From assembly GCF_000717915.1 (NCBI RefSeq), contig NZ_JOCX01000005.1, positions 62,001 through 126,000 of the forward strand: a stretch of 64,000 nucleotides of DNA. The letters run 5' to 3'. This document shows, one piece after another, positions 45,382-54,457 of the stretch (positions are counted from its first letter, which is position 1; every line of letters starts with the position of its first letter). The translations under genes and the position numbers were made by a program. This DNA comes from Streptomyces sp. NRRL S-244 (GTDB lineage Bacteria > Actinomycetota > Actinomycetes > Streptomycetales > Streptomycetaceae). The notes under the pieces were generated by a model. That model ran no database searches. It had not been told where the DNA came from and saw only the letters and a program-made list of their open reading frames with translations.

Positions 45382-47199
45382 GTGTCGGACAACACCGACG
45401 AGAACGAGAACGAGAACGAGAACGGGTACGACTACGACGTCATCGTCATCGGATCGGGCTTCGGAGGGTCGGTCTCGGCGCTGCGGCTGACCGAGAAGGG
45501 GTACCGGGTCGGCGTCCTGGAGGCGGGGCGCCGGTTCACCCGCGAGAGCCTGCCCCGCAACAGCTGGGACCTGCGGAACTACCTGTGGGCCCCGGCCCTC
45601 GGGCTCTACGGGATCCAGCGGATCCACCTGCTCGGCAACGTGATGGTGCTCGCGGGCGCCGGGGTGGGCGGCGGCTCGCTCAACTACGCCAACACCCTGT
45701 ACGTGCCGCCCACCGCCTTCTTCGAGGACCGGCAGTGGGCGTCCATCACGGACTGGCGCGAGGAACTCGCCCCGTACTACGACCAGGCCAAGCGGATGCT
45801 CGGCGTACGCCTCAACCCGACGATGACCCCCTCCGACGTCCACCTGAAGGCCGCCGCCGAGAAGATGGGCGTCGGGGACTCCTTTCACATGGCCCCGGTC
45901 GGCGTCTACTTCGGCGACGGCGCGGACGCGGACGGCTCGGGCGGCAGCCGCACCGCCCGCCCCGGCGAGGAGGTCCCCGACCCGTACTTCGGCGGCGCCG
46001 GCCCCGCCCGCAGGGCCTGCACCGAATGCGGCGAATGCATGACCGGCTGCCGCCACGGCGCGAAGAACACCCTGAACGAGAACTACCTCCACCTCGCCGA
46101 GCGCGCCGGAGCCGTCATCCACCCGATGACCACCGTCACCGCGCTCGCCGAGCACCCCGACGGCGGCCTCCGCGTCCGCACCGTCCCCACCGACGCCCGA
46201 CGCCGGGGCACCGCCAAGGAGCTGCGCGCCCGGTACGTGGTCGTCGCGGCGGGCACGTACGGCACCCAGACCCTGCTGCACACCATGAAGGACAACGGGC
46301 TGCTCCCGCGCATCTCGGACCGGCTCGGCGAGCTGACCCGGACCAACTCCGAGGGCCTGGTCGGCGCGCAGACCGACGACCGCCGCTACCGCAGGCGCCA
46401 CGGCCGGGACCGGCAGGCGGACTTCACCCGGGGCGTGGCGATCACCTCGTCCGTGCACCCCGACGCCGACACCCACATCGAGCCCGTCCGCTACGGCAAG
46501 GGCTCCAACGCCATGGGGTTCATGACCGTCCTCCAGGTGCCGTACGGCAGGCACCGGGTGCGGGCCTGGTTCGCCCGGACCGCCAAGCACCCGGTGCAGC
46601 TGGCGCGCTCGCTCTCCAACCGGCGCTGGTCGGAGCGGACGATCATCGGGCTCGTCATGCAGTCGCTGGACAACTCGCTGACGACGTACCGCAAGCCCGG
46701 TGGCCTCGGGAAGGGGCTGCTCACCGCCCGCCAGGGGCACGGCGCCCCGAACCCGGTGCAGATCAAGGAGGCCACCGAGGCGGCCACCCTGCTGGCCGAG
46801 GAGATCAACGGCTTCCCCGGCAGCAACATCGGCGAGCTGATGGGCACCCCGCTGACCGCGCACTTCCTCGGCGGCTGCCCGATCGGCGCCCGTGCCGAGG
46901 AGGGCGTGGTGGACCCGTATCACCGCCTGTACGGGCACCCGGGGATCTCGGTGGTGGACGGCTCGGCGGTCTCCGCGAACCTCGGCGTCAATCCGTCGCT
47001 GACGATCACGGCGCAGGCGGAGCGGGCGATGTCGTACTGGCCGAACAAGGGCGAGCAGGACCCGCGGCCGGAGCAGGGCGCGGCCTACATCCGCCTGGCG
47101 GCGGTGGAACCGGCCCGTCCGGCGGTCCCGAAGGAGGCCTTCGGCGCGCTGCGGCTGCCGCTGCTGCTGCCGGTACCGGAGGTTCCGAAGAAGGCCTGA
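45382..47199 (+). CDS. GMC-family FAD oxidoreductase, cholesterol-oxidase-like
   Basis: The product is 605 aa. After an Asn/Glu repeat at the N-terminus (encoded by GAGAAC units) comes the FAD motif YDVIVIGSGFGGSVSALRL. GAGVGGGSLNYAN is the GMC signature, and a Cys cluster CTECGECMTGC (213-223) resembles a ferredoxin-type or zinc site. SVVDGSAVSANLGVNPSLTITA is the C-terminal GMC signature. It probably oxidises an alcohol or sterol, but the substrate is unknown. The GTG start follows GGGGAGG. It is likely cotranscribed with the aldehyde dehydrogenase. Confidence 0.9.
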   Translation: MSDNTDENENENENGYDYDVIVIGSGFGGSVSALRLTEKGYRVGVLEAGRRFTRESLPRNSWDLRNYLWAPALGLYGIQRIHLLGNVMVLAGAGVGGGSLNYANTLYVPPTAFFEDRQWASITDWREELAPYYDQAKRMLGVRLNPTMTPSDVHLKAAAEKMGVGDSFHMAPVGVYFGDGADADGSGGSRTARPGEEVPDPYFGGAGPARRACTECGECMTGCRHGAKNTLNENYLHLAERAGAVIHPMTTVTALAEHPDGGLRVRTVPTDARRRGTAKELRARYVVVAAGTYGTQTLLHTMKDNGLLPRISDRLGELTRTNSEGLVGAQTDDRRYRRRHGRDRQADFTRGVAITSSVHPDADTHIEPVRYGKGSNAMGFMTVLQVPYGRHRVRAWFARTAKHPVQLARSLSNRRWSERTIIGLVMQSLDNSLTTYRKPGGLGKGLLTARQGHGAPNPVQIKEATEAATLLAEEINGFPGSNIGELMGTPLTAHFLGGCPIGARAEEGVVDPYHRLYGHPGISVVDGSAVSANLGVNPSLTITAQAERAMSYWPNKGEQDPRPEQGAAYIRLAAVEPARPAVPKEAFGALRLPLLLPVPEVPKKA

Positions 47200-47208
47200 C
47201 ACGTCTCG

Positions 47209-47255
47209 CGGCGGCGGGTTCTGCGCTCCCCCTCCGAGCGCAGACCCCGCCGCCG
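47209..47255 (+). terminator. Terminator after the GMC oxidoreductase
   Basis: GCGGCGGCGGG plus TCTGCGCTC pair with GAGCGCAGA plus CCCCGCCGCCGC around a short loop, making a stem of about 20 bp. Confidence 0.82.
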
Positions 47256-47355
47256 CGTACATAAGTGACAGGTGATCAGTCCGGATGGTTGCATGTGATG
47301 CCCGTCACCCTCCGAAGGGGGCAACCGAGACCCGTACTCGGCGGTCTCGATCTTC

Positions 47356-49038
47356 ATGGACAAGCGCATCTCCCTTTTGGCCGCTACTGGCTTGGCGGCG
47401 CTGAGCCTCGGCGCGGCCGCCCCCGCGCTCGCCGCGGAACCGGTCTTTCCGCTAGGCGGCCCCTCCGCACTGGTGCTCCAGCCGTCCCCGGACACGGGCG
47501 CCTCGAAGGAGCGCAGCCTTCGCTACGAGCTGGCCTACGTGGGCCCCGGCAACAGCTTCCCGGGCGAGTTCACCGTCACCGTCGACCTGGCCAAGGTCTC
47601 CGGGGTGGCGTCGGTCCGGCTCGACCCGGCCAAGCCCAGGCCGAACTGCACGACGAGCGCCACCGCGATCGTCTGCACGCAGCAGGGCCTGTCGGTCGGG
47701 ACCGGTGGGAACGGCAACAGCTTCGACCTGCTCGTCTCCGCCGCCAAGGACGCCAAGAACGGCGCGAGCGGCGAGATCGCGGTCACCGGCCGGGTGGCGG
47801 GCGCCGGCGTCACGCCGGTCACCACCAAGCTGACCGTCGGCGGCCCCGACCTGCACCTGGGCGAGCTGAAGCCCAAGGCCGAGGTGACGGCCGGCGAGCA
47901 GCAGGACCTGCCGCTGGCCTTCGCGAACCGGGGCACGCTGCCCGCCAGGTCGGTGGCGCTGGAGCTGGACGCCTCGGCCGGCCTGGAGCCGGCGGAGACG
48001 TACGACAACTGCCGGCGGCAGGACCACGGCGGCATGGGCGCCACCACGGTGTGCCTCGTCGAGGGCGAGTTCCTGCCGGGCGAGTCCTACCAGCTCGCCC
48101 CCGACTCCCCGCTGCACCTCAAGACCACCGAGCGCGCCTATCAGGACCGGCTGAGGTACGGGGTCGTCCCCGACCCGGCGCCGGCCAAGGACGCGACCGA
48201 GGGCAAGCCGGCGACCGGCAAGAAGCTGAAGCTGGTCAAGGCGTCGGCCGCGGTGCCGGTCACCGACTCCAACCTGGAGGCGCGGGACGCTCGCCGCGCC
48301 GAGGACACCGACCTGAACCCGCGCGACAACGAGCGCGCGTTCGAGTTCACCGCCAAGGGCGCCCGGGCCGACTTCGAGGCGGTCACCGCCGCGCCCTCCG
48401 GCAAGGTCGGCGACACGGTCGTGGCCGAGCTCGGCTTCCGCAACAAGGGCCCGGCCGTGATCAGCCACCTCCGCTCGAGCCAGAGCGTGGCCCGTACCGA
48501 CATCGTGATGCCGGCCGGGGTGCAGGTCACGGACGTGCCCCGGAACTGCCGCGCGGCCAACGCGGACGGGAGCGACCGCGCGGAGCAGCTGGGCGCGCCG
48601 CGCTACTTCTGCGACGGCGGGATCTTCGCGGACGTCCCGGGTACGTACACCGGCCGGTTCTCGATGAAGATCGAGAAGGCGGTGGCGGACGCCAAGGGCT
48701 CGGTCACCGTCGGCGAGCCGGTCGCGGGCGGCACCAAGCCGCTCGCCTTCGACCCGGTCGCGGGCAACGCCAAGGCCGCCTTCGTGGTCGAGGTCAAGGG
48801 CGGTACGAGCCCGAGCCCGTCCGGCTCGGCCTCCGCGTCGCCGTCCCCGTCGGCCTCCGCCTCGCCCTCGGCGTCGGTCTCGCCGAGCGCGTCCGCGTCC
48901 GCCACCGGCGGTACGGGCGGCAACCTGGCCTCGACCGGCAGCTCCGTCGGCCCGATCGCGCTGGGCGCGCTGGGCGCGGTGGCCGTCGGCGGTGCGCTGT
49001 ACGTGGGGGTCCGCCGCCGCTCGGGCGGGCACGCGTAA
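47356..49038 (+). CDS. Secreted surface protein with C-terminal LAxTG sortase signal
   Basis: The product is 560 aa. A Sec signal peptide (LLAATGLAALSLGAAAPALAA, cleavage after about residue 27) is followed by three or more beta-sandwich-like domains with scattered Cys pairs. A Ser/Pro/Ala tract encoded by SPSAS-type repeats precedes LASTG, a hydrophobic span and the basic tail RRRSGGHA. LAxTG is the class E sortase motif of Streptomyces, so the protein should be covalently linked to the wall. Function is unknown; domains of the DUF11/CARDB type are possible. Confidence 0.88.
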   Translation: MDKRISLLAATGLAALSLGAAAPALAAEPVFPLGGPSALVLQPSPDTGASKERSLRYELAYVGPGNSFPGEFTVTVDLAKVSGVASVRLDPAKPRPNCTTSATAIVCTQQGLSVGTGGNGNSFDLLVSAAKDAKNGASGEIAVTGRVAGAGVTPVTTKLTVGGPDLHLGELKPKAEVTAGEQQDLPLAFANRGTLPARSVALELDASAGLEPAETYDNCRRQDHGGMGATTVCLVEGEFLPGESYQLAPDSPLHLKTTERAYQDRLRYGVVPDPAPAKDATEGKPATGKKLKLVKASAAVPVTDSNLEARDARRAEDTDLNPRDNERAFEFTAKGARADFEAVTAAPSGKVGDTVVAELGFRNKGPAVISHLRSSQSVARTDIVMPAGVQVTDVPRNCRAANADGSDRAEQLGAPRYFCDGGIFADVPGTYTGRFSMKIEKAVADAKGSVTVGEPVAGGTKPLAFDPVAGNAKAAFVVEVKGGTSPSPSGSASASPSPSASASPSASVSPSASASATGGTGGNLASTGSSVGPIALGALGAVAVGGALYVGVRRRSGGHA

Positions 49039-49056
49039 GCAGCGGGGACACGCGGA

Positions 49057-49096
49057 ACGGCCGGCCGGGGGCGTCCCCCCGGCCGGCCGTCCTTTT
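49057..49096 (+). terminator. Terminator after the LAxTG protein gene
   Basis: An interrupted stem of about 14 bp built around GGCCGGCCGGGGG and CCCCCGGCCGGCC is followed by GTCCTTTTT. Confidence 0.88.
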
Positions 49097-49384
49097 TGGG
49101 GTGACCGGGCTGCTGTCCCCTGCCGTCCGGTCACGCGAAGGAGCGAGGTCCCACGACGCACGTCCCGGGGGGCCGTACGTCTCATCGCTCCCGAAGAGCC
49201 ACGCGTGGTGCTGTGGTCCCGCGCCTGGCTGGCGCGGCCATCCACACCAACGAAGGGTGCCGGGGCCGGTCACGGTCCGGACGAGTGACGAACAGGCGTA
49301 AGGCCCGGGACGGGCGTACCGGGACGGGCTTACCGGAACGGGCGTACCGGAACGGGCGCAAAGACCGGAGCGGACGAACGGGCC
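49097..49384 (+). other. Gene-free convergent region with a 12-bp tandem repeat
   Basis: No convincing coding frame or RNA gene was found. A stem-loop at 49212-49246 (TGTGG...CCACA outside CCGCGCC/GGCGCGG) resembles a processing hairpin. Four degenerate 12-bp units around ACGGGCGTACCGG occupy about 49311-49362. It lies between the ends of two convergent genes. Confidence 0.5.
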
Positions 49385-49645
49385 TCAGACCCGGCCGCGG
49401 CAGAGCTCCAGCAGCGTCATCGCGAGGGTGGTCCCCGGCTTGCCGAGGGCGTCGCTCCAGTGCGCGAGCACCTCCATCTCGCGCGAGAGGTGCACCCGGC
49501 GGCCGCCCGAGGCGATCCGGGCGTCCTGGATGACGGTCGAGACGGCCATCCGCTCCTGGATCAGCCCGATGATCCGGTCGTCGATGGCGTCGATCCGCTC
49601 GCGGGACTCGGCGATCAGCTGCGCGGGGGTGGTGGTCACGCTCAT
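49385..49645 (-). CDS. Chorismate mutase, AroQ-type
   Basis: It converts chorismate to prephenate, the first step toward Phe and Tyr. The 86-aa all-helical domain has the AroQ pattern: ESRERIDAIDDRIIGLIQERMAVSTVIQDARIASG with the active-site Arg/Lys pattern, then a short third helix. The monofunctional small form is usual in actinobacteria, where some are activated by DAHP synthase. The ATG follows AGGAG. An attenuator-like leader lies upstream. Confidence 0.92.
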   Translation of the reverse strand: MSVTTTPAQLIAESRERIDAIDDRIIGLIQERMAVSTVIQDARIASGGRRVHLSREMEVLAHWSDALGKPGTTLAMTLLELCRGRV

Positions 49646-49685
49646 GTTCTTACTCCTGTGGGTTGTGCCGGCAGGAGCGGAAACG

Positions 49686-49723
49686 CCAGAGCGCCCCGGT
49701 CCTGTCGGACCGGGGCGCTCTGG
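49686..49723 (-). terminator. 17-bp stem-loop in the chorismate mutase leader
   Basis: CCAGAGCGCCCCGGTCC and GGACCGGGGCGCTCTGG pair perfectly around a 4-nt loop, 40 nt upstream of the chorismate mutase start and 24 nt after a short leader ORF. CGTTTCCG follows on the sense strand, so no long T-run. The position fits a transcription attenuator. Confidence 0.75.
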
Positions 49724-49746
49724 GAAGTCAGCGGCTCAAGCGAGCA

Positions 49747-49815
49747 TCACGCGGACCCATGGCGACCGGACCGGCCGGTGCCATAGGTAAAGAGGAAGCT
49801 CAGCTGCTTGCGCAT
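49747..49815 (-). CDS. Candidate 22-codon leader peptide of chorismate mutase
   Basis: The predicted peptide starts MRKQLSFLFTYGTG. Phe7, Phe9 and Tyr11 are close together, and Phe9 and Tyr11 use UUU and UAU, codons that are very rare in this DNA. The sense strand folds CCTATGGC (49787-49780) with GCCATGGG (49763-49756), with an inner ACCGG/CCGGT. This hairpin starts at the Tyr codon and precedes the terminator. The ATG follows the -10 by 7 nt, so it would be translated as a leaderless mRNA. Too short to judge by coding statistics. Confidence 0.5.
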   Translation of the reverse strand: MRKQLSFLFTYGTGRSGRHGSA

Positions 49816-49852
49816 GAACCGGATTATGTCGGCCCGACCCCCTCCGGGCCAA
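49816..49852 (-). promoter_or_regulatory. Promoter of the chorismate mutase leader
   Basis: On the minus strand TTGGCC (49852-49847), an 18-nt spacer and CATAAT (49828-49823) precede the leader ATG by 7 nt. The predicted start site is therefore the A of that ATG. Confidence 0.65.
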
Positions 49853-49971
49853 CCCGGCCCGGATCGTGAGACGGACCGTGACGTGGGCCTCGGATGGTGC
49901 GACAAAGTGGCGGCCGGCGCCACCGGTAGAATCGACAAAACAGCCACCCTCTTCCGCCGGAAGGCCGCCCC

Positions 49972-51564
49972 GTGCCAGAAGCACCCTCCGCCGCCCACGA
50001 CAGCGCCCCGGACACGGTTCTCGTCGTCGACTTCGGCGCCCAGTACGCCCAGCTCATCGCCCGCCGCGTCCGCGAGGCACGGGTCTACAGCGAGATCGTC
50101 CCCAGCACGATGCCGGTGGCCGAGATGCTCGCCAAGGACCCGAAGGCGATCATCCTCTCCGGCGGCCCGTCCTCCGTGTACGAGGAGGGTGCTCCGCGCC
50201 TGGACGACGCCCGCGCCCTCTTCGAGGCCGGCGTCCCCGTCTTCGGCATGTGCTACGGCTTCCAGCTGATGGCGACCACCCTCGGCGGCACCGTCGACAA
50301 CACCGGCGCCCGTGAGTACGGCCGTACGCCGCTCGCCGTCTCCAAGGCCGGCTCCACCCTCTTCGAGGGCACCCCCGAGCACCAGTCGGTGTGGATGTCC
50401 CACGGCGACGCCTGCTCCGCCGCCCCCGAGGGCTTCACCGTCACCGCGTCGACGAACGTCGTCCCGGTCGCGGCCTTCGAGAACGACGAGAAGAAGCTGT
50501 ACGGCGTGCAGTACCACCCCGAGGTGATGCACTCCACGCACGGCCAGCAGGTGCTGGAGCACTTCCTGTACCGCGGCGCCGGCCTGGAGCCCACCTGGAC
50601 CACCGGCAACATCGTCGAGGAGCAGATCGCGGCCATCCGCGAGCAGGTCGGCGACAAGCGCGCCATCTGCGGCCTCTCCGGCGGCGTGGACTCCGCGGTC
50701 GCCGCGGCCCTCGTCCAGAAGGCCATCGGCTCCCAGCTGACCTGCGTGTACGTCGACCACGGCCTGATGCGCAAGGGCGAGACCGAGCAGGTCGAGAAGG
50801 ACTTCGTCGCCGCCACCGGCGTGCAGCTGAAGGTCGTCGACGCGCAGGAGCGCTTCCTGACCGCGCTGGCCGGGGTCTCCGACCCGGAGACCAAGCGGAA
50901 GATCATCGGCCGCGAGTTCATCCGCGTCTTCGAGCAGGCCCAGCTGGAGATCCTCCAGGAGGACGGCCCGGCGGTGGCCTTCCTCGTCCAGGGCACCCTG
51001 TACCCGGACGTCGTCGAGTCCGGCGGCGGCACCGGCACCGCGAACATCAAGTCCCACCACAACGTGGGCGGCCTGCCCGACGACATCGAGTTCGAGCTCG
51101 TCGAGCCGCTGCGCCAGCTGTTCAAGGACGAGGTCCGGATGGTCGGCCAGGAGCTCGGCCTGCCCGAGGAGATCGTCCAGCGCCAGCCCTTCCCGGGCCC
51201 CGGCCTGGGCATCCGCATCGTCGGCGAGGTCACCAAGGAGCGCCTGGACCTGCTCCGCGAGGCCGACGCCATCGCCCGCCACGAGCTGACCGCGGCCGGT
51301 CTGGACCGCGAGATCTGGCAGTGCCCGGTCGTCCTGCTCGCGGACGTCCGCAGCGTCGGTGTCCAGGGCGACGGCCGCACGTACGGCCACCCGATCGTGC
51401 TGCGCCCCGTCTCCTCCGAGGACGCGATGACCGCGGACTGGACGCGCATGCCGTACGAGGTGCTCGCGCGGATCTCCACCCGCATCACCAACGAGGTGCC
51501 GGACGTGAACCGCGTCGTCCTCGACTGCACGAGCAAGCCCCCGGGCACCATCGAGTGGGAGTAG
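49972..51564 (+). CDS. guaA: GMP synthase (glutamine-hydrolysing)
   Basis: It amidates XMP to GMP using glutamine and ATP. The product is 530 aa. The class I amidotransferase domain has [15 protein letters not shown], nucleophile Cys94 in FGMCYGFQ and His/Glu in YHPEV. The ATP pyrophosphatase domain has [13 protein letters not shown]. The C-terminal dimerisation domain ends [13 protein letters not shown], the universal terminus. The GTG start follows a CCGGAAGGC Shine-Dalgarno region, with TAGAAT (49927-49932) as a -10 candidate. Divergent from chorismate mutase. Confidence 0.98.
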   Translation: MPEAPSAAHDSAPDTVLVVDFGAQYAQLIARRVREARVYSEIVPSTMPVAEMLAKDPKAIILSGGPSSVYEEGAPRLDDARALFEAGVPVFGMCYGFQLMATTLGGTVDNTGAREYGRTPLAVSKAGSTLFEGTPEHQSVWMSHGDACSAAPEGFTVTASTNVVPVAAFENDEKKLYGVQYHPEVMHSTHGQQVLEHFLYRGAGLEPTWTTGNIVEEQIAAIREQVGDKRAICGLSGGVDSAVAAALVQKAIGSQLTCVYVDHGLMRKGETEQVEKDFVAATGVQLKVVDAQERFLTALAGVSDPETKRKIIGREFIRVFEQAQLEILQEDGPAVAFLVQGTLYPDVVESGGGTGTANIKSHHNVGGLPDDIEFELVEPLRQLFKDEVRMVGQELGLPEEIVQRQPFPGPGLGIRIVGEVTKERLDLLREADAIARHELTAAGLDREIWQCPVVLLADVRSVGVQGDGRTYGHPIVLRPVSSEDAMTADWTRMPYEVLARISTRITNEVPDVNRVVLDCTSKPPGTIEWE

Positions 51565-51585
51565 TCCCCGCCCGACGCCCGTGAC

Positions 51586-51617
51586 GAAGCCGCCGTTCCC
51601 CCGGGAGCGGCGGCTTC
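51586..51617 (+). terminator. Terminator after guaA
   Basis: GAAGCCGCCG and CGGCGGCTTC form a perfect 10-bp stem, with further CCC/GGG-type pairing inside the 12-nt loop. Confidence 0.8.
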
Positions 51618-51681
51618 GCCGCGTGTATGGCCAGTTGGCGCGGCCGCCGGTACCTTGCGCGGCGAGCCGAAGGAGGGGGTC

Positions 51682-52485
51682 ATGCCGGATCAGCCCGAAC
51701 CCGTACCCGCACCGGTGCCCGTACCCGTACCGGCACCCGTACCGGCACCCGTACCGGTGGACCGGCTGCGGTTCGCGCTGCCGCCCGTCCACGCCGACCC
51801 GGCCGAGGAGCGCGCGTACCGCAAGGAGCGGCTCGCCGGGGCGCTGCGGCTGTTCGGCCGCCTCGGGTACGAGGACGGGGTCGCCGGGCACATCACCGTG
51901 CGGGACCCGGAGTTCGCGGACTGCCACTGGGTGAACCCGTTCGGGCAGGCCCTGTCCGCACTCACCGCCGCCGACCTGCTGCTCGTCGACGGGGACGGGT
52001 GCGTGCGCCGGGGCGCGCGCCGGGTCAACGAGCTGGCCTTCGCCGTGCACGCGGCCGTGCACCGGGCCCGCCCCGACGCGGTGGCGGTGGTGCACGCGCA
52101 CGCCCCGTACGGCAGGGCACTGGCCGCGCTCGGCGAGCTGCTCGCCCCCATCAGCGAGGAGGCCTGCGCCTTCTACGAGGACCACGCGCTCCTCGACGGG
52201 TTCGCCGGGCCGCAGGACGGCGGGCGGATCGCCCGCGCCCTGGGCCCGTACAAGGCGCTCGTCCTGCGCAACCGCGGGCTGCTGACGGTCGGCGACTCCG
52301 TGGACGCGGCGGCCTGGTGGTTCATCGCGGCGGAGCGGGCGGCGCAGGTGCAGCTGATCGCGCGGGCCGCCGGGAAGCCGGTGCCGATCGACCACCGCGC
52401 TGCGCTCGCCGCCCGGGAGCGTTTCGGCACGGATCTCGCCGCCTGGGTCAGCTACCAGCCCCTCTGGCAGACCGTCGCCCCCTGA
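51682..52485 (+). CDS. Class II aldolase/adducin family protein
   Basis: The product is 267 aa. The N-terminus carries a Val-Pro-Ala-Pro repeat encoded by 6-bp units (51703-51750). The aldolase II domain has DGVAGHITVRDPE, WVNPFG, VVHAHAPYGRALAALGE (metal-binding His pair) and LVLRNRGLLTVG. Family members are zinc aldolases (fuculose-phosphate type) or non-catalytic relatives; the substrate is unclear. The ATG follows AAGGAGGGGG. Confidence 0.88.
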   Translation: MPDQPEPVPAPVPVPVPAPVPAPVPVDRLRFALPPVHADPAEERAYRKERLAGALRLFGRLGYEDGVAGHITVRDPEFADCHWVNPFGQALSALTAADLLLVDGDGCVRRGARRVNELAFAVHAAVHRARPDAVAVVHAHAPYGRALAALGELLAPISEEACAFYEDHALLDGFAGPQDGGRIARALGPYKALVLRNRGLLTVGDSVDAAAWWFIAAERAAQVQLIARAAGKPVPIDHRAALAARERFGTDLAAWVSYQPLWQTVAP

Positions 52486-52623
52486 CACGGCTGGGCCGGG
52501 CGGGTGACGTCAACATCATGAACGGTTAATCACCTGCTCTGACATCGTGCGCAATCCGGAGCACTGCCGCAGTGGTGCACAATTCGCTGGCATTGCACCG
52601 TAGTTCAGAGAGGCGGCACGCAC

Positions 52624-53889
52624 GTGGCTGTCCAAGAGATGTCCCGAAGCACCCACGGCGGCGCCTGCACCTGCGACGACTGCCCGCACGGCGCGCAGGA
52701 GGGGCACCGGCGCGCCGTCGCCGCGTTCACCGAGAAGCGGGACGAGTTCGCGGCCGGCCAGGGGCTGCCGGCCGCCGTGGCCCGGTCCGCCGGGGCGTCC
52801 CGGCAGTGGGTCTCCGACGAGCTGACCCTGTCGGCCCGTACGGTCGCCGACCGGGGCCGGGAGGCCGGCAACTCCTGGCTGTACCTGTTCTCCCGGCGGG
52901 CCGTGCTCGCCGTGTGGATCGCCGCCGGGGTGCTGCTGCTGGTGCAGGTCGGCACCGCGCTCGGCACCGGCTGGTCCACGGCCCGCACCGCCGGGCTGCT
53001 CGCGGCGGTGGTCCTGGCCGGGCTGCTGACGGTCGCCGCCCGCGCCCAGTCACTGCGCGGCGGGCTGCTCGCCCCGCTGGTCGGCGAGGACAACCGGCTG
53101 TCCACCTCGAAGGCGGTGCCGAGCGCCTGGGTGGTGCTGACCGCGTTCGCCGCGCTGCTGCCCGCGCTGCGGCTGGCGGCCTCGCCGCCCGGCCCGGGGC
53201 GCCAGGCCCTGTACGCGGGGCTGGCGCTCGGGCGGGCGCTGCCGCTGCTGGCGGTGGTCGCGCTGACCTCGGCCGTGGCGGTGCTGGTGCGCCGGGTGGT
53301 CACCGTACGGATCATGGGCCAGCGGATGCAGAAGCTGCCGGCGGACCGGCCGCGCGGGGTGGACCTGCTGACGGACGACGCGGGCCGGGGGAGCTTCCCG
53401 GACGCGCAGTACGTGCTGGTCTCCACGGTGGTGCTGGCCTTCGCGGCGGTGTCGATGGCCCGGTTCCCGGACCGGCTGCCGCGGCTGCCGTGGGCGCTGG
53501 CCATGCTGGTGGCCCTGTCGGCTGCGGTGTACCTGGCGGCGAAGTACGCCGAGGTGACCCGCCCGCTGATCCTGTCGGTGGTGCGCAGGAGGGAGCCCGG
53601 CGACCTCGACGCGGCCATCCGGCCGGGCGACGACATCGAGATCCGCGGTGTGGGCTTCGTACCGCCCGGGGCGCAGACGCCGGAGATGCTCGCCCGGTTG
53701 GTCGTACGGGTCGGGGCGGTCCACGTGCACGTGCCGCTGGTGCCGGTCGCGGGCGGGTTCACCAACCCCTCGGACTCGGTGCTGACGGTGCCGGTCCCGG
53801 CGGAGGTGGAACCCGGCCGCATCGAGGTGCAGGTGGTGACGGCCGCCGGAGTGGAATCCAACCGCTGCACCATCGACGTGGCCGAGTGA
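52624..53889 (+). CDS. Membrane protein with N-terminal CxCxxC motif and C-terminal Ig-like domain
   Basis: The product is 421 aa. The N-terminus has CTCDDCPHGAQEGHRRA (Cys15, Cys17, Cys20 and nearby His), like a small zinc or Fe-S site. A charged helical segment follows, then six hydrophobic spans between about 95 and 320. The last 90 residues (GDDIEIRGVGFVPPG ... NRCTIDVAE) resemble an IPT/TIG Ig-like fold. I do not recognise the full-length family. A GTG start follows AGAGAGGCGG. Confidence 0.75.
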   Translation: MAVQEMSRSTHGGACTCDDCPHGAQEGHRRAVAAFTEKRDEFAAGQGLPAAVARSAGASRQWVSDELTLSARTVADRGREAGNSWLYLFSRRAVLAVWIAAGVLLLVQVGTALGTGWSTARTAGLLAAVVLAGLLTVAARAQSLRGGLLAPLVGEDNRLSTSKAVPSAWVVLTAFAALLPALRLAASPPGPGRQALYAGLALGRALPLLAVVALTSAVAVLVRRVVTVRIMGQRMQKLPADRPRGVDLLTDDAGRGSFPDAQYVLVSTVVLAFAAVSMARFPDRLPRLPWALAMLVALSAAVYLAAKYAEVTRPLILSVVRRREPGDLDAAIRPGDDIEIRGVGFVPPGAQTPEMLARLVVRVGAVHVHVPLVPVAGGFTNPSDSVLTVPVPAEVEPGRIEVQVVTAAGVESNRCTIDVAE

Positions 53890-53908
53890 ACCGGGGTACA
53901 CATGGGAC

Positions 53909-54457
53909 GTGACCCGAACTGATGTCCCTTCCGTCGGTCCCTCCGGCTCGTCCGGGTCGACCGGCGCGCCCGGCCCGTCCGGCCGTTCCGGACTGCGGGA
54001 ACGGGCCGCCCGGTACGCCCTGCTGCCGCTGCGGATCTTCCTCGGTGTGACCTTCGTCTACGCGGGCCTGGACAAGCTGACCGACTCCGCGTTCCTGTCC
54101 GCCTCCGGCGCCGGCTCCATCGGCGAGCAGATGCACGGTGTGCGCGACACCTCCGCGATCCCCGCCCTGGTGGACTGGGCGCTGCTCTCGCCCGTCGGGT
54201 TCGGGGCGGTGCTGGCCGTCGGGGAGCTCCTCGTGGGCCTGGGCACCCTGGCCGGCCTGCTGACCCGGATCGCGGCCACCGGCGGAGCGCTGATCTCGCT
54301 CAGCCTGTGGCTCACGGTGTCCTGGCAGGTGACCCCGTACTACTACGGCAACGACCTGGTCTACCTGATGGCCTGGATCCCGATGATCCTGGCCGGTGCG
54401 CCCTATCTCTCGCTGGATTCGCTGATCCGGTCGCGCCGGTCCCGGCGCACGGCGTAG
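53909..54457 (+). CDS. DoxX-family membrane protein
   Basis: The product is 182 aa. A Ser/Gly/Pro-rich N-terminus is followed by four membrane spans with the DoxX pattern: ARYALLPLRIFLGVTFVYAGLDKLTDSAFL, VGFGAVLAVGELLVGLGTLAGLLTR, ALISLSLWLTVSW and DLVYLMAWIPMILAG. DoxX proteins are linked to redox or thiol homeostasis, but the role here is unknown. It lies 19 nt after the previous gene, so cotranscription is likely. The 3' end overlaps a convergent gene by 55 nt. Confidence 0.9.
   Translation: MTRTDVPSVGPSGSSGSTGAPGPSGRSGLRERAARYALLPLRIFLGVTFVYAGLDKLTDSAFLSASGAGSIGEQMHGVRDTSAIPALVDWALLSPVGFGAVLAVGELLVGLGTLAGLLTRIAATGGALISLSLWLTVSWQVTPYYYGNDLVYLMAWIPMILAGAPYLSLDSLIRSRRSRRTA

Noticed and set aside
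49211-49246. tRNA- or small-RNA-like stem-loop
   Set aside because: Only one stem is present, with no cloverleaf and no promoter; kept only as a hairpin.
52605-53903. Long antisense frame over the CxCxxC membrane protein
   Set aside because: The translation is low-complexity Ser/Ala/Arg-rich without motifs; the sense frame has spans and a Shine-Dalgarno.
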